From: Nocardia ignorata NBRC 108230
GTDB taxonomy: Bacteria > Actinomycetota > Actinomycetes > Mycobacteriales > Mycobacteriaceae
Reading direction: 5' to 3'
Length of the DNA stretch: 64,000 nt
Assembly: GCF_001612905.1 (NCBI RefSeq)
Contig: NZ_BDBI01000011.1
Span: 1-64,000, forward strand
The notes below the pieces were generated by a model. The model was not told where the DNA came from and did not search any database. It saw only the letters and a list, made by a program, of their open reading frames with translations. Within the stretch, counting starts at the first letter, position 1. Each line of letters opens with the position of its first letter. Below are positions 34,500 to 43,131 of the stretch, one piece after another. Made by a program: the position numbers and the translations under genes.

Positions 34500-35962
34500 C
34501 ACCGCGACACCACCAGCTTCTGGTCGGTGAAGAAGTCCAGCGGTGCGGCGCCGCAGACATGCGAATCCCCGTAGAAGGATTCGCCGTATCCACCCATCGT
34601 CACATTGGCCGGCGGAGCAGGGAACGCGTTGACACCGACATTGCCCGCACGCACGCGACGTTCGAACTCGGCGGCGACCGCACCGGAGGTGGTGAAAATC
34701 GAAGCGGCGTTGCCGAACTCGGTGTCGTTGGACAGTGCGATGGCGGCAGCGAGGGAGTCGACGCGGTGCACATTGATCACCGGGCCGAACAGTTCGCGCC
34801 GTTCCACCGCTTGCCTCGGATCGAGTCCGGCGACGATCGTCGGGCCGATGAAGTAGCCCTTCTCGGTCTCCGCGCCACCGGTCGGCTTGACCCTGCGTCC
34901 GTCGAGAACGATTGTTGCCCCGAATTTTTCGGCTTCTCCGAGGGCGGCGAGGATGCGTTCCTTGCTTGCCGCGCTGACCACCGGCCCCATGGTGACGCCT
35001 TCGTCCGCCCCGGCGCCGACGACGATCTGGTCGGCGCCCGAGACGAGTTTCGCCATCAGCGCGTCGTAGACCTCACCGATCACGATGACGCGGCTACCGG
35101 CCAGGCAGCGCTGCCCGGCCATGCCATAGGACGACGAGAGGATGCCCGCGGCGGCCCGGTCGAGGTCGGCGTCGGGGGCGACGACGATCGGGTTCTTCGC
35201 CCCACCGTTGGCCTGCACCCGCTTACCCGCCGCGGCGGCCTGGGCGTAGATGGCCTTGGCGGTCGGAGAGGAGGTGATGCACGAAACCGCCCGCACCGCC
35301 GGGTGGGCGATCAGATGCTGGACGACATCGGCGCGGCCGTGTACGAGATTGAGCACACCCGCGGGCAGCCCGGCCTGCTGCAACAACCGGATCGCCGCAC
35401 TGGATGCGATCGGATCCTGTTCGGATGCCTTGATGATCAACGTGTTTCCGGTGACCAGCGCCCACGCCGAGAACTGCACCGTGTTCATCACCGGGAAGTT
35501 CGACGGCGTCACCGCCAGGCATACCCCGAGCGCCTCACGCACCCGGCGGGCGTCGAGTCCGGTGGTGACGTTGATGTTCTCACCGTGGTAGAGCATCGGC
35601 GCGGCGATGGCGGTTTCGAGGAAGTCCATGGCACGGGCGACTTCACCACGCGCCTCGTCCAGGGTCTTGCCCTGGTCGCTGGTGATCACCCGGGCCAGCG
35701 CCTCGGTGTTGTCCTCGAGCAGCCCACGCATCCGGTAGAGCAAGCGCACCCGGTCCGACAGCGGGCGGGCGCTCCACTCGGGGAAAGCCCGCTGGGCGGC
35801 CGCAACGGCGGCGTCGGCGTCGGCGACGGAAGCCGGCGCCACCTCGGCGATGCGGTTGCCGGTGGCGGGGTCGAAGACCTCGATGGTCGCCGTGCCCGAT
35901 CCCGGCCCCCATTTCCCGTCGATCAGGTTGGCGGCGATCGAATCCAGCTCTGTGAACGTCAC
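34496..35962 (-). CDS. methylmalonate-semialdehyde dehydrogenase-like (CoA-acylating) ALDH
   Basis: ALDH-superfamily enzyme of 488 residues. The usual general-base motif LELGGK is replaced by ANGGAKNP and the nucleophile is in AGQRCLAGS. Loss of that Glu is the signature of the MmsA/IolA group, which makes acyl-CoA instead of acid. NFPVMNTVQFSAWAL and the C-terminal DFFTDQKLVVSRW agree. I chose GTG at 35962 behind AAGGAG; a longer frame to ATG 36004 overlaps the GMC gene. It lies between GMC oxidoreductase and thiolase in the operon, so it may convert a semialdehyde directly into a CoA ester for thiolysis. Confidence 0.88.
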   Translation of the reverse strand: MTFTELDSIAANLIDGKWGPGSGTATIEVFDPATGNRIAEVAPASVADADAAVAAAQRAFPEWSARPLSDRVRLLYRMRGLLEDNTEALARVITSDQGKTLDEARGEVARAMDFLETAIAAPMLYHGENINVTTGLDARRVREALGVCLAVTPSNFPVMNTVQFSAWALVTGNTLIIKASEQDPIASSAAIRLLQQAGLPAGVLNLVHGRADVVQHLIAHPAVRAVSCITSSPTAKAIYAQAAAAGKRVQANGGAKNPIVVAPDADLDRAAAGILSSSYGMAGQRCLAGSRVIVIGEVYDALMAKLVSGADQIVVGAGADEGVTMGPVVSAASKERILAALGEAEKFGATIVLDGRRVKPTGGAETEKGYFIGPTIVAGLDPRQAVERRELFGPVINVHRVDSLAAAIALSNDTEFGNAASIFTTSGAVAAEFERRVRAGNVGVNAFPAPPANVTMGGYGESFYGDSHVCGAAPLDFFTDQKLVVSRW

Positions 35963-35996
35963 TTCGGTTGTCTCCTTCTCGAGAAATCTGTGGTCT

Positions 35997-37505
35997 TCAG
36001 TCACGCAACAGGTCGGCGGCCTTTTCGGCGATCATCACGACCGTGGCGTTGGTGTTGCACGAGACGATGGACGGCATCACCGAGGCGTCGGCGACGCGGA
36101 GGTTCTCCACGCCGTTGACCCGCAGCCGCGAGTCGACGACCGCGGCCGAGTCCGCACCCATCCGGCAGGTACCGGACAGATGGAAGAAGCTGCTCACCGC
36201 GTCATGAATCGCCCGCTCGAGCCCCGAGGGGCTCAGCTGCAGCAGCATCGCTGCCTCCGATACACCGCCCCACTCGTCGAACGCGCCGGTGCGCACCAGG
36301 CGGTCGACGGTCTCGACACCCGCGACGAGCTGCTCGAAGTCGCCGGGTTCACTGAGATAGCGGGGGTCGATCACCGCGGGCAGGCCGGGATCGGCGGCGG
36401 CCAGCCGGACGGTTCCCCGGCTACGCGGACGCATGTGCCCGACGCCGAAGGTGAAGCTGTTCGCGACAGGCTGCTGCCAGGGCAGGTGGTAATCGACCTG
36501 GATCTGCACGATCTGCAACTCCGGCCGGGTCTGCGCACGGTCGGTCGTGAGGAACAGGGTCGACTCGGCGTAATTCCCGCTCGGCGGCGGCAGCGAGCGT
36601 TGGGTTCGCACCCGAACCCCGGCGAGCATGATGTGATCCTGCAGGTTCTCGCCGACCTCGGGCACGTCCACGACGGGTTGGATACCGAGCCGCGAAAGCT
36701 CCTGTGCCGGACCGATTCCCGACAGCATGAGCAAGCGCGGCGAGTCCACCGCTCCGGCGCAGAGTACCACTTCGGCGGCGGCACTCGCCTCGACCGAACG
36801 CCCTTCCCACACGTAGCGCACGCCCGTGCACCGTGTGCCACGCATCGTCAGCGCACGCACCACGGCACCGGTGCGAACCGTCAAATTGGGTCGGCCGATC
36901 GCCGGACGCAAGTAAGCCGTGGCGGTGCTCTGCCGGCGTCCGTCCTCGAGCAACAGGTCGTGGCAGGCGGCGCCGAGCAGTTCGCCGGTGTTGAGGTCGT
37001 CGACGACCCGGTGTCCGGCACGTCGGGCCGCCTCGAGGTGCGCCGTCGTCAGGGGGTGTGGTGAGCGGATCGGCTGCGGTCGCAGCGGTCCGCCACGGCC
37101 GCGCCGGCGTGGGTCGCCGTTCGGGACATCCTCGCTGCGCAGGAAGTACGGCAGGATATCGTCATAGCTCCAACCTTCGGCCCCTGCCCGTACCCACTCG
37201 TCGAAGTCGAGCCGATGCCCGCGCAGGTGTGCCATCACATTGATCGATCCGGATCCGCCGAGGACTTTGCCGCGGGTGGCGGGAATGGCGCGTCCTGTGA
37301 TCGCTTGCGTGGTGGTTGTATAGCCCCAGTCGGCGTCGCCGCCGATCAGACTCGGCCAGGCCGCGGCGGTCTCGACGTCTGCCCGCTGTTCGGTGCCGCC
37401 CGCCTCGAGCAGCAGTACCGACACCGCCGGGTCCTCGGTGAGCCGGGCGGCGACGACGCATCCCGCGCTGCCGCCGCCGGCCACGATGTAGTCGTAGGTA
37501 CTCAT
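35997..37505 (-). CDS. GMC family FAD-dependent alcohol oxidoreductase
   Basis: Glucose-methanol-choline family flavoprotein of 502 residues. The FAD-binding start is YDYIVAGGGSAGCVVAARL, followed by GKVLGGSGSINVM (GMC signature 1), VVLCAGAVDSPRLLMLSGIG (signature 2) and the C-terminal FFHLSGTCRMG with the catalytic His and NTNATVVMIAE with the partner Asn. It oxidises an alcohol to an aldehyde, using a quinone, protein acceptor or O2. It lies 19 bp after one aldehyde dehydrogenase and 34 bp before the next, which suggests an alcohol-to-aldehyde-to-acid series within the Rut-like operon. Confidence 0.92.
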   Translation of the reverse strand: MSTYDYIVAGGGSAGCVVAARLTEDPAVSVLLLEAGGTEQRADVETAAAWPSLIGGDADWGYTTTTQAITGRAIPATRGKVLGGSGSINVMAHLRGHRLDFDEWVRAGAEGWSYDDILPYFLRSEDVPNGDPRRRGRGGPLRPQPIRSPHPLTTAHLEAARRAGHRVVDDLNTGELLGAACHDLLLEDGRRQSTATAYLRPAIGRPNLTVRTGAVVRALTMRGTRCTGVRYVWEGRSVEASAAAEVVLCAGAVDSPRLLMLSGIGPAQELSRLGIQPVVDVPEVGENLQDHIMLAGVRVRTQRSLPPPSGNYAESTLFLTTDRAQTRPELQIVQIQVDYHLPWQQPVANSFTFGVGHMRPRSRGTVRLAAADPGLPAVIDPRYLSEPGDFEQLVAGVETVDRLVRTGAFDEWGGVSEAAMLLQLSPSGLERAIHDAVSSFFHLSGTCRMGADSAAVVDSRLRVNGVENLRVADASVMPSIVSCNTNATVVMIAEKAADLLRD

Positions 37506-37524
37506 CGCCGGTTCTCGCGTCCCG

Positions 37525-39015
37525 TCACAGGTTCACCACGACGGTCTTCACTTCGAGGTACTCGTCGAGGTTCTCCCGGCAGGTCTCGCGACCCCACCCG
37601 GACTGCTTGTACCCGCCGAACGGGAGCGCGGCGTCGACGGCCTGATAGCAGTTGACCCACACCTGGCCGCTCTCGAGCGCTCCGGCGAAACGGTGCGCCC
37701 GGCTCACATCGCGCGTCCAGACGCCCGCACCGAGCCCGAAGTCGGTGTCGTTGGCCAGGGTGAGCACCTCGTCCTCGGTGTCGAAGGGGATCACCGAAAG
37801 GACGGGCCCGAAGATCTCCTCACGCAGCAGGCGCGACTGCCGGTCGACACCGGCGAGCACGGTCGGTTCGACGAAGAAACCCTTGTCGCCGTGGCGATTT
37901 CCGCCCGCCACGATCTCCACGCCCTCGGACCGGCCGAGTTCGAGATACCCGAGTACCTTCTCCCGATGTTCGGCCGAGATCAGCGGACCCATCTCACTGG
38001 CCGGATCGAGGCCGGGGCCGAGGGTGATGGCGCGGGCACGCTCGGCCAGCCCCGCGACGACCTCGTCGTACACGCCGCGCTGCGCGTACAGCCGAGAACC
38101 GGCCACGCAGCTCTCACCCTGGCAGGCGAAGATCGCCAGCGCCGCGGACGGGATCGCCTTGTCGAGATCGGCGTCGTCGAAGACGACATTCGGTGACTTG
38201 CCACCCAGTTCCAGCGAGACGCGCTTGAGCGTGTCCGTCGCGGCCCGGGCGATCAGCTTGCCGGTCGCCACCGAGCCCGTGAAGGTCACCTTGTTCACGC
38301 CCGGGTGGCGAACCAACGCGGCGCCGACGGTCTCGCCGTAGCCGGTGACGTAGTTGACGACGCCCTCGGGAATGCCGGCTTCCAGCACCAGCCGCGCCAG
38401 CAACGCGATGGAAAGCGGTGTCTGCTCAGCGGGTTTCACCACAATGGTGTTACCGGTGGCCAGGGCGGGCGCGAGTTTCTTCACCGTCATCAGCAACGGC
38501 AGGTTCCACGGCACGATCGCGGCCACCACGCCGAGGGGCTCGCGCACCGTGTAGGCGTGGTACGGGCCGCCGAAGTTCATCGGGAACGACACCGGGATGG
38601 TGTCGCCGGTGATCTTCGTCGGCCAGCCCGCGTAGTAGCGCAGGATGTCGATCGAGAGCGCCACATCGACATACCGCGCCTCCGCGATCGGCATGCCCGC
38701 GTCCAGCGCTTCCAATTCGGCGAGCTCCCCGGCATGGGCCTCGAGGAGATCGGCGAGCCGCCAGATCAGCTTGCCCCGTTCCTGCGGAGTGAGCAGGCGC
38801 CACGGTCCGCGCAGCGCCGCCCGGGCGGCTGCGACCGCGCGGTCGACGTCCTCGCTGTCCCCGGCGGGCACCTGGGCGACGACGGCGCCCGTCGCCGGAT
38901 CCTCGACCGCGAGCGTGCGGCCCGAACAGGCCTGCACCCACTCACCGCCGATCAACATCTGTTGTGCCTCGGCGACCCGCGTGCGCAGGGCGTCGGAGTG
39001 CAGGGTCATGGTCAT
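37525..39015 (-). CDS. aldehyde dehydrogenase
   Basis: NAD(P)-dependent aldehyde dehydrogenase of 496 residues starting at ATG 39015 behind AAAGGA. Landmarks: DILRYYAGWPTKITGDTIP, IVPWNLPLLMT, TFTGSVATGK, Glu in LELGGKSPN, Cys in QGESCVAGSR and FGGYKQSGWGRETC. The GES-Cys context is unusual beside the GQxC form of the other paralogues here. It lies between the RutA-like monooxygenase (62 bp upstream) and the GMC oxidoreductase in the leftward operon and is likely to act on the aldehyde made by that oxidoreductase. Confidence 0.93.
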   Translation of the reverse strand: MTMTLHSDALRTRVAEAQQMLIGGEWVQACSGRTLAVEDPATGAVVAQVPAGDSEDVDRAVAAARAALRGPWRLLTPQERGKLIWRLADLLEAHAGELAELEALDAGMPIAEARYVDVALSIDILRYYAGWPTKITGDTIPVSFPMNFGGPYHAYTVREPLGVVAAIVPWNLPLLMTVKKLAPALATGNTIVVKPAEQTPLSIALLARLVLEAGIPEGVVNYVTGYGETVGAALVRHPGVNKVTFTGSVATGKLIARAATDTLKRVSLELGGKSPNVVFDDADLDKAIPSAALAIFACQGESCVAGSRLYAQRGVYDEVVAGLAERARAITLGPGLDPASEMGPLISAEHREKVLGYLELGRSEGVEIVAGGNRHGDKGFFVEPTVLAGVDRQSRLLREEIFGPVLSVIPFDTEDEVLTLANDTDFGLGAGVWTRDVSRAHRFAGALESGQVWVNCYQAVDAALPFGGYKQSGWGRETCRENLDEYLEVKTVVVNL

Positions 39016-39077
39016 AGCTGCAAATCCTTTGTCGATGGTCCCCGGCCACCGCGGGCGCGACGGCCGGGGAACTCGGG

Positions 39078-40160
39078 TCAGACGGAGACGGGTGTGGTGG
39101 TCGCGGTGAAGTTCTTCATCAGCGGGAAGACTTCGCTGCCCATGCGTTTGATGTCCTCGACGTAGTCGGGGAAGATAAGCATGTATCCGGCGACGCCGTC
39201 GATCTCGGCCCATTCGTCGAGTTGGCGGGCGATGCCGGCCGGTGATCCAGTGATGAAATCGGTCGACATCTGGACAGCGCCCTTGCGGTCCATGCTGGCC
39301 AGGATCTCGGAGGTGCCGCCCTGCGCGGTATCGGTCACCGCGCCGCTCACCATGTACTCGATCGCCGCCAGGTCGGCGTGGTCGACGTAGTTCTGCAGTT
39401 TGGCCTCGGCCTCCTCATCGGTGTCGCCGAGGACCACGCCCAGCGCCACATACGGCTTGATCGTCCTGCCTGCTTCCTCCATCTGCGCGCCGAACCGGTC
39501 GACCACCCCGCGCAGCGCCTCCTGTCCGCCCCACGCGAGACGGAAGGAGTAGTCGGCGTACTTGGTGGTGAACTTGATCGCGTCGTCGGAGGCGCCCGCG
39601 CACACGATGTTCATGTGGTGCTGGGGTTTCGGGCCCATCCGCAGGTCCTCGTACTGGAAGTACTCGCCCTGGAAGTTGGTGACGCCGTTCTCCCACAGGT
39701 CTCGCACCACCTGGCAGTACTCACCGGCATAGCGCCACCGGTAGTTGTTGTACTCGTAGCCGGGCCATACCTTCAGCACCTCGAGCTCACGCGGATGCCA
39801 GCCGCCCGGAACGATATTGAGCGAGAAGCGGCCGTCGCTGATGGAGTCGATGGTCATCGCCATCCTGGCCGCGATCGCGGGGTGGATGGCCAGGATGTTG
39901 ACCGAGCCGATCAGCTTCATCGAGGTCGTGTCCCTGGCCAGCGCGGCCATCTGGGTCATCGACTCGAGCGCGTCGTCCCAGAAGCCGGTGGTGCCGCCGT
40001 GGCCGCGCAGACACGACAGCGACAGCGCGAACGAGAAACCGTTCTGCTCACCGGTCCGCACGATCTCGCTCATGTGCTCGTAGGTGGGCGAGTACTGCGG
40101 TGCGGTCTCGGACATGATGTAGCCGTTGCGCGCACTCGGGATGAAGATGCCGAATTCCAT
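39078..40160 (-). CDS. RutA-like flavin-dependent monooxygenase (luciferase-like fold)
   Basis: Closest recognisable family is pyrimidine monooxygenase RutA, which opens the uracil ring with an FMN-N5-(per)oxide. It has 360 residues (RutA about 360-380). Shared features: NGYIMSETAPQYSPTYEHMS at the N-terminus, FALSLSCLRGHGGTTGFWD, MAMTIDSISDGRFSLN, then NIVPGGWHPRELEVLKVWPG where RutA has its active-site Asn/Trp/Glu segment (one extra Gly here), and IVCAGASDDAIKFTTKYAD. ATG at 40160 follows AGGAAC. A Rid protein lies 31 bp upstream. No RutB or RutG is present, so the substrate is probably another amide, lactam, heterocycle or C-S/C-N compound. Confidence 0.88.
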   Translation of the reverse strand: MEFGIFIPSARNGYIMSETAPQYSPTYEHMSEIVRTGEQNGFSFALSLSCLRGHGGTTGFWDDALESMTQMAALARDTTSMKLIGSVNILAIHPAIAARMAMTIDSISDGRFSLNIVPGGWHPRELEVLKVWPGYEYNNYRWRYAGEYCQVVRDLWENGVTNFQGEYFQYEDLRMGPKPQHHMNIVCAGASDDAIKFTTKYADYSFRLAWGGQEALRGVVDRFGAQMEEAGRTIKPYVALGVVLGDTDEEAEAKLQNYVDHADLAAIEYMVSGAVTDTAQGGTSEILASMDRKGAVQMSTDFITGSPAGIARQLDEWAEIDGVAGYMLIFPDYVEDIKRMGSEVFPLMKNFTATTTPVSV

Positions 40161-40191
40161 GGAATGTTCCTGTCTTTCTGGTTGACGGTGA

Positions 40192-40578
40192 TTACCGGGG
40201 CCGGACGGCGATCGCGTCGATCTCCACTCGGCAGTCACCCGCGATGCCGACCACGAACGTCGTGCGGGCGGGGAACGGTCCCGGTGCGAAGACCTCGGTG
40301 TAGGCCTCCCAGAACTCCTTGCGATAGGAGTCGTCGCTGAGGTAGCAGGTCGTCTTGACCACGTCGCGCAGCTCGCATCCGGCCGCCTTCAGCAGGCCCT
40401 CGATCTCGGCCAGCGCGATTTTGGTCTCGTTGGCGATGGTGTCGGCTTCCGGCTTGCGGTTCAGCGTCTCGAGGTCCAGCGCCATGCCGCCGACGAAGAC
40501 GTAGTCCCTCGTCGCCACGCCGGGAGTCATGCCATAGCGGGGGTAGAGCAGGTCGTCGGGGTTCAGGTACTCGGTCAC
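40192..40578 (-). CDS. Rid family (RutC-like) protein
   Basis: Rid/YjgF-type protein of 128 residues; GTG at 40578 (VTEYLNPDDL). Rid proteins are trimeric deaminases acting on enamines/imines; RutC helps process the RutA product in pyrimidine breakdown. Conserved elements: TTCYLSDDSYRKEF, and the carboxylate-binding Arg in PFPARTTFVVGIA. It sits directly before the RutA-like gene and after the second luciferase-like gene in the leftward operon. A paralogue with the same YLNP start and the same PARxTFVxGI motif lies at 43934, about half the residues being identical by eye. Confidence 0.9.
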   Translation of the reverse strand: MTEYLNPDDLLYPRYGMTPGVATRDYVFVGGMALDLETLNRKPEADTIANETKIALAEIEGLLKAAGCELRDVVKTTCYLSDDSYRKEFWEAYTEVFAPGPFPARTTFVVGIAGDCRVEIDAIAVRPR

Positions 40579-40607
40579 GTTGTGTCTCTTCTCTTTTCGG
40601 TGGGAAG

Positions 40608-41780
40608 TCAGCCGGCCACGCGCAGCGACGCGTCGAGCTTGCGCAGCTGTGGCATCACCTCGGCGGCGAACAGTTCCAGTGAGCGGTCCACATCGGCCGC
40701 CGCGATGCCGGGCGCACCCATCTGCAGCAGCCAGTGCTGGATGCCGTGGGTTTCGGTGAGCCGCGTCATCCGCTCGGTCACGCTCTCGGGCGAGCCGATC
40801 ATCAGGTGGTCGCGTTCCATCAGCAGGTCCCATGGATCCATCTGACGGAAGTGGGGATCATGCGGGTCCTCGTCGGCGTCGAGCCACACCCCGATGCCGC
40901 GAACCCGGCACAGGAATTCGAAGAATTCGACGATCGCGGGTTCGGCGACGCGACGTGCCTCGGCATCGGTCTCGGCGATGCAGCACAGCCGAAGCACACC
41001 GCAGCCTTCGCCCAGCGCGGGCATGGTGCCGGTAGTCGCGGCCACCTCGTCGCGGTAGTTCTCGAACAGGTTGGTGAGCACCTTGCCGGTCGGGTACCAG
41101 GTGATCGGCCGCAAGTTCTTGCGAGCCGCACCGAGGAAGCCCTCCATCGACTCGGTCACCGCGAACAGCGGCGGGGTCGGCTGCTGCAACGGCCTCGGGG
41201 TCATGCCGAAGGCAACGAGGTTGCCGTCCTCACCGACCCAGCCCTCCGGCATCGGCGCGCCGGGTGAGTGGATGAACTTGGTGCCCGGCTCCGGGAAGGT
41301 GTAGCGCTCGCCTTCCCAGCTGAAGACGTCCTCGGTCCAGATCTTGCGGACGATGGCCAGGTGCTCGTCGAAGATCGCTTTGCTGGTGTCGGACCCGTTC
41401 CAGCGATTCGCGGCCGGGTTCAGGTTCATCACCTCGATGGGCAGGATGCCCCGGCCGAAGGCCACATCGAGCCGGCCGTTGCTGAAATGGTCGAGCAGGG
41501 CCAGGTCCTCGGCCACGCGCAGCGGGTGCCACAGGGTGAGCGAGACGGCGGCCATTCCGAAGCGCAGCCGTTCGGTGCGGGCGGCCAGGTCGGTGGCGAG
41601 CATGATCGGGTTGGGACTGGCGTCGGTGCCGTCGACGTCGAAGTGGTGCTCCCCCAACCAGATCCGGTCGAATCCGAGCCGATCGGCCATCTCGGTGTGT
41701 CGACGTGTTTCGAGCATCACGTCGTGCCAGGACTGTTCGCCCGAGCGGTTGGTGAGTGCGTACAGAAGATCCAATTCCAT
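40608..41780 (-). CDS. luciferase-like (LLM class) flavin-dependent monooxygenase
   Basis: FMNH2-dependent monooxygenase of 390 residues with the bacterial-luciferase signature WLGEHHFDVDG near residue 45 and the FSNGRLDVAFGRG phosphate-binding turn. The C-terminal DLLMERDHLMIGSPESV is typical of LLM proteins. ATG at 41780 follows GGAG. It is the first gene of the long leftward operon, 169 bp downstream of a 16-bp-arm inverted repeat. It is a different subfamily from the RutA-like protein 448 bp downstream, so the operon encodes two reduced-flavin-dependent oxygenases, presumably fed by the reductases of the upstream operon. Confidence 0.91.
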   Translation of the reverse strand: MELDLLYALTNRSGEQSWHDVMLETRRHTEMADRLGFDRIWLGEHHFDVDGTDASPNPIMLATDLAARTERLRFGMAAVSLTLWHPLRVAEDLALLDHFSNGRLDVAFGRGILPIEVMNLNPAANRWNGSDTSKAIFDEHLAIVRKIWTEDVFSWEGERYTFPEPGTKFIHSPGAPMPEGWVGEDGNLVAFGMTPRPLQQPTPPLFAVTESMEGFLGAARKNLRPITWYPTGKVLTNLFENYRDEVAATTGTMPALGEGCGVLRLCCIAETDAEARRVAEPAIVEFFEFLCRVRGIGVWLDADEDPHDPHFRQMDPWDLLMERDHLMIGSPESVTERMTRLTETHGIQHWLLQMGAPGIAAADVDRSLELFAAEVMPQLRKLDASLRVAG

Positions 41781-41948
41781 GGGTTACTCCGAGGTTCCGG
41801 GCTGTGGCCCACCGGTTGCGGTCCTGGACCGGATACCGAATGAGGCTTGTGCGAGGACAGAGGGGAAGGTCGCCGATGCGCCTGTTCGCCGAGTGGCAAC
41901 CGTCACATCAGACTCCACGGGGTCGCCCGGCAACACGACCGCGCAATT

Positions 41949-41990
41949 ACGTATTCGCTACGTATTCCCGGACGTACGTAGCGAATACGT
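41949..41990. promoter_or_regulatory. 16-bp-arm perfect inverted repeat, putative operator
   Basis: ACGTATTCGCTACGTA and TACGTAGCGAATACGT flank a 10-bp spacer, upstream of the luciferase-like gene at 41780. The left arm and spacer also contain CGTATTC twice as a direct repeat. A related repeat lies at 45445 upstream of the other Rut-like operon. It could also form an RNA hairpin, but it lies where a promoter is expected. The rest of 41781-42133 holds only the terminator at 42008. Confidence 0.6.
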
Positions 41991-42007
41991 GCGGCACACA
42001 CCAAAAC

Positions 42008-42036
42008 GGCCGGACCCGCGCGTGGCGGGTCCGGCC
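42008..42036. terminator. hairpin terminator after FMN reductase gene
   Basis: GGCCGGACCCGC paired with GCGGGTCCGGCC (12 bp, perfect) with a 5-nt loop, 97 bp beyond the leftward FMN reductase stop. The leftward transcript continues into GTTTTGG. Confidence 0.7.
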
Positions 42037-42133
42037 GGTCAGGCGGGCCTTTCTCGGCTTCGGCTGTCTCCCGGACAGCACAGAGCCTCGACAGAACATG
42101 CTGGAACGTGCTGCCGCTCAGTTGTTCTCGTTG

Positions 42134-42649
42134 TCAGTCGCCGATTCGAACCATTCGTAGCGCCGTGCGCGCGCCGGTCAGCCAGTCGGCTACGACCCCG
42201 GTCAGACGGTCGATGTCGGACTCCAGCACGAAGAGCCCGCGCGTCGGGGTGACAGCCCCGAGTTCGACCAGCAGTGGGTGCAGATGCACCTCTACGGCCA
42301 TAGCGTGGGCAGGCGCGCCGCCGACCATCACCGGGACCGCGACGACACCGTCCAGCGCAGGCGGACCGTAGCGGTCGAGGAACGCTTTCAGCAGCCCGGT
42401 GTAGGTGGCCTTGTAGGTCGGCGAGGCGACGACGAGCACGTCGACCCCACTCAACGTCACCATGTCGGCGCGCACCTGTGCACTGTCCGGGTCCAGCACG
42501 GCCGGGCCGTGGTCGGCCAGTTCGACGACGGGACCGACCTTTCCGCTCATCGACACAGCGAGCTGTTCGGCGACGGCCATCGCGACCTTGGTAGTGCGCG
42601 ATCCCTGGCGCGGGTTTCCGACGACGACGCCGACCACCGGCGTTGTCAC
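42134..42649 (-). CDS. NAD(P)H-dependent FMN reductase (SsuE/MsuE-like)
   Basis: Flavodoxin-fold reductase of 171 residues supplying FMNH2. The FMN phosphate loop is GNPRQGSRTTK and the isoalloxazine segment is SPTYKATYTGLLKAFLDRYG, as in SsuE-type enzymes. GTG at 42649 overlaps the stop of the flavin reductase (GTGA). It is the last gene of the upstream leftward operon. Two different flavin reductases adjacent to two LLM monooxygenases suggest each oxygenase may have its own partner. That pairing is inference. Confidence 0.9.
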   Translation of the reverse strand: MTTPVVGVVVGNPRQGSRTTKVAMAVAEQLAVSMSGKVGPVVELADHGPAVLDPDSAQVRADMVTLSGVDVLVVASPTYKATYTGLLKAFLDRYGPPALDGVVAVPVMVGGAPAHAMAVEVHLHPLLVELGAVTPTRGLFVLESDIDRLTGVVADWLTGARTALRMVRIGD

Positions 42650-43131
42650 GCGCTCACCGCGGTGAAGAAGGCCCGTCGCGCGTAGGCCAGGGCGTGATCC
42701 TCACCGGCTCGACCCTCGACGACCGCACCGACGACGATCACGTGATCGCCTGCCTCGATGAACTGCTCCACCCGGCACACCGCGTAGGCCGCGCAGTGCT
42801 GATCGAGGATCGGACCACCATACGAGGTGGCGGGGGCCGACCAGGCGTGGCTGTCGAACTTCGAATCGGACTTCACCGCGAAGTCCAACGCGACACGTTC
42901 CCGGCCCGCGGCGATGTAGTTGACGGTGAACGCCTTGCTCGCCCGCACCGCTCCCAGCGTGTTGGACCCCAGATCCAGACACGCCAACAACAGTGGTGGA
43001 TCCAGCGACACCGAGCACACCGCCGACACGGTGAGCCCCTGCGGGCGGCCGTCCGCACCGGTCGCGGTGACGATCGCCGCCGGGCCGGGCGCACACGCCA
43101 TGATCTTCTTGAACTGCTCCTGATCGATCAC
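42646..43131 (-). CDS. flavin reductase domain protein (RutF/HpaC-like)
   Basis: Flavin reductase of 161 residues (PF01613 type), providing reduced FMN/FAD to two-component monooxygenases. Landmarks: AAIVTATGADGRPQGLTVSA, CSVSLDPPLLLACLDLGSNT, FTVNYIAAGRE and AGDHVIVVGAVV. GTG at 43131 behind AAGGAG overlaps the crotonase stop as GTGA; the open frame to 43224 is inside that gene. In the canonical system RutF reduces FMN for RutA, so this is the likely partner of the RutA-like protein at 39078. Confidence 0.91.
   Translation of the reverse strand: MIDQEQFKKIMACAPGPAAIVTATGADGRPQGLTVSAVCSVSLDPPLLLACLDLGSNTLGAVRASKAFTVNYIAAGRERVALDFAVKSDSKFDSHAWSAPATSYGGPILDQHCAAYAVCRVEQFIEAGDHVIVVGAVVEGRAGEDHALAYARRAFFTAVSA

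Noticed and set aside
27391..37505. Mycofactocin-type system (short peptide plus GMC oxidoreductase)
   Set aside because: The 14-residue peptide lacks the mycofactocin C-terminal motif and lies 8.5 kb away in another transcript; no radical SAM gene is present.
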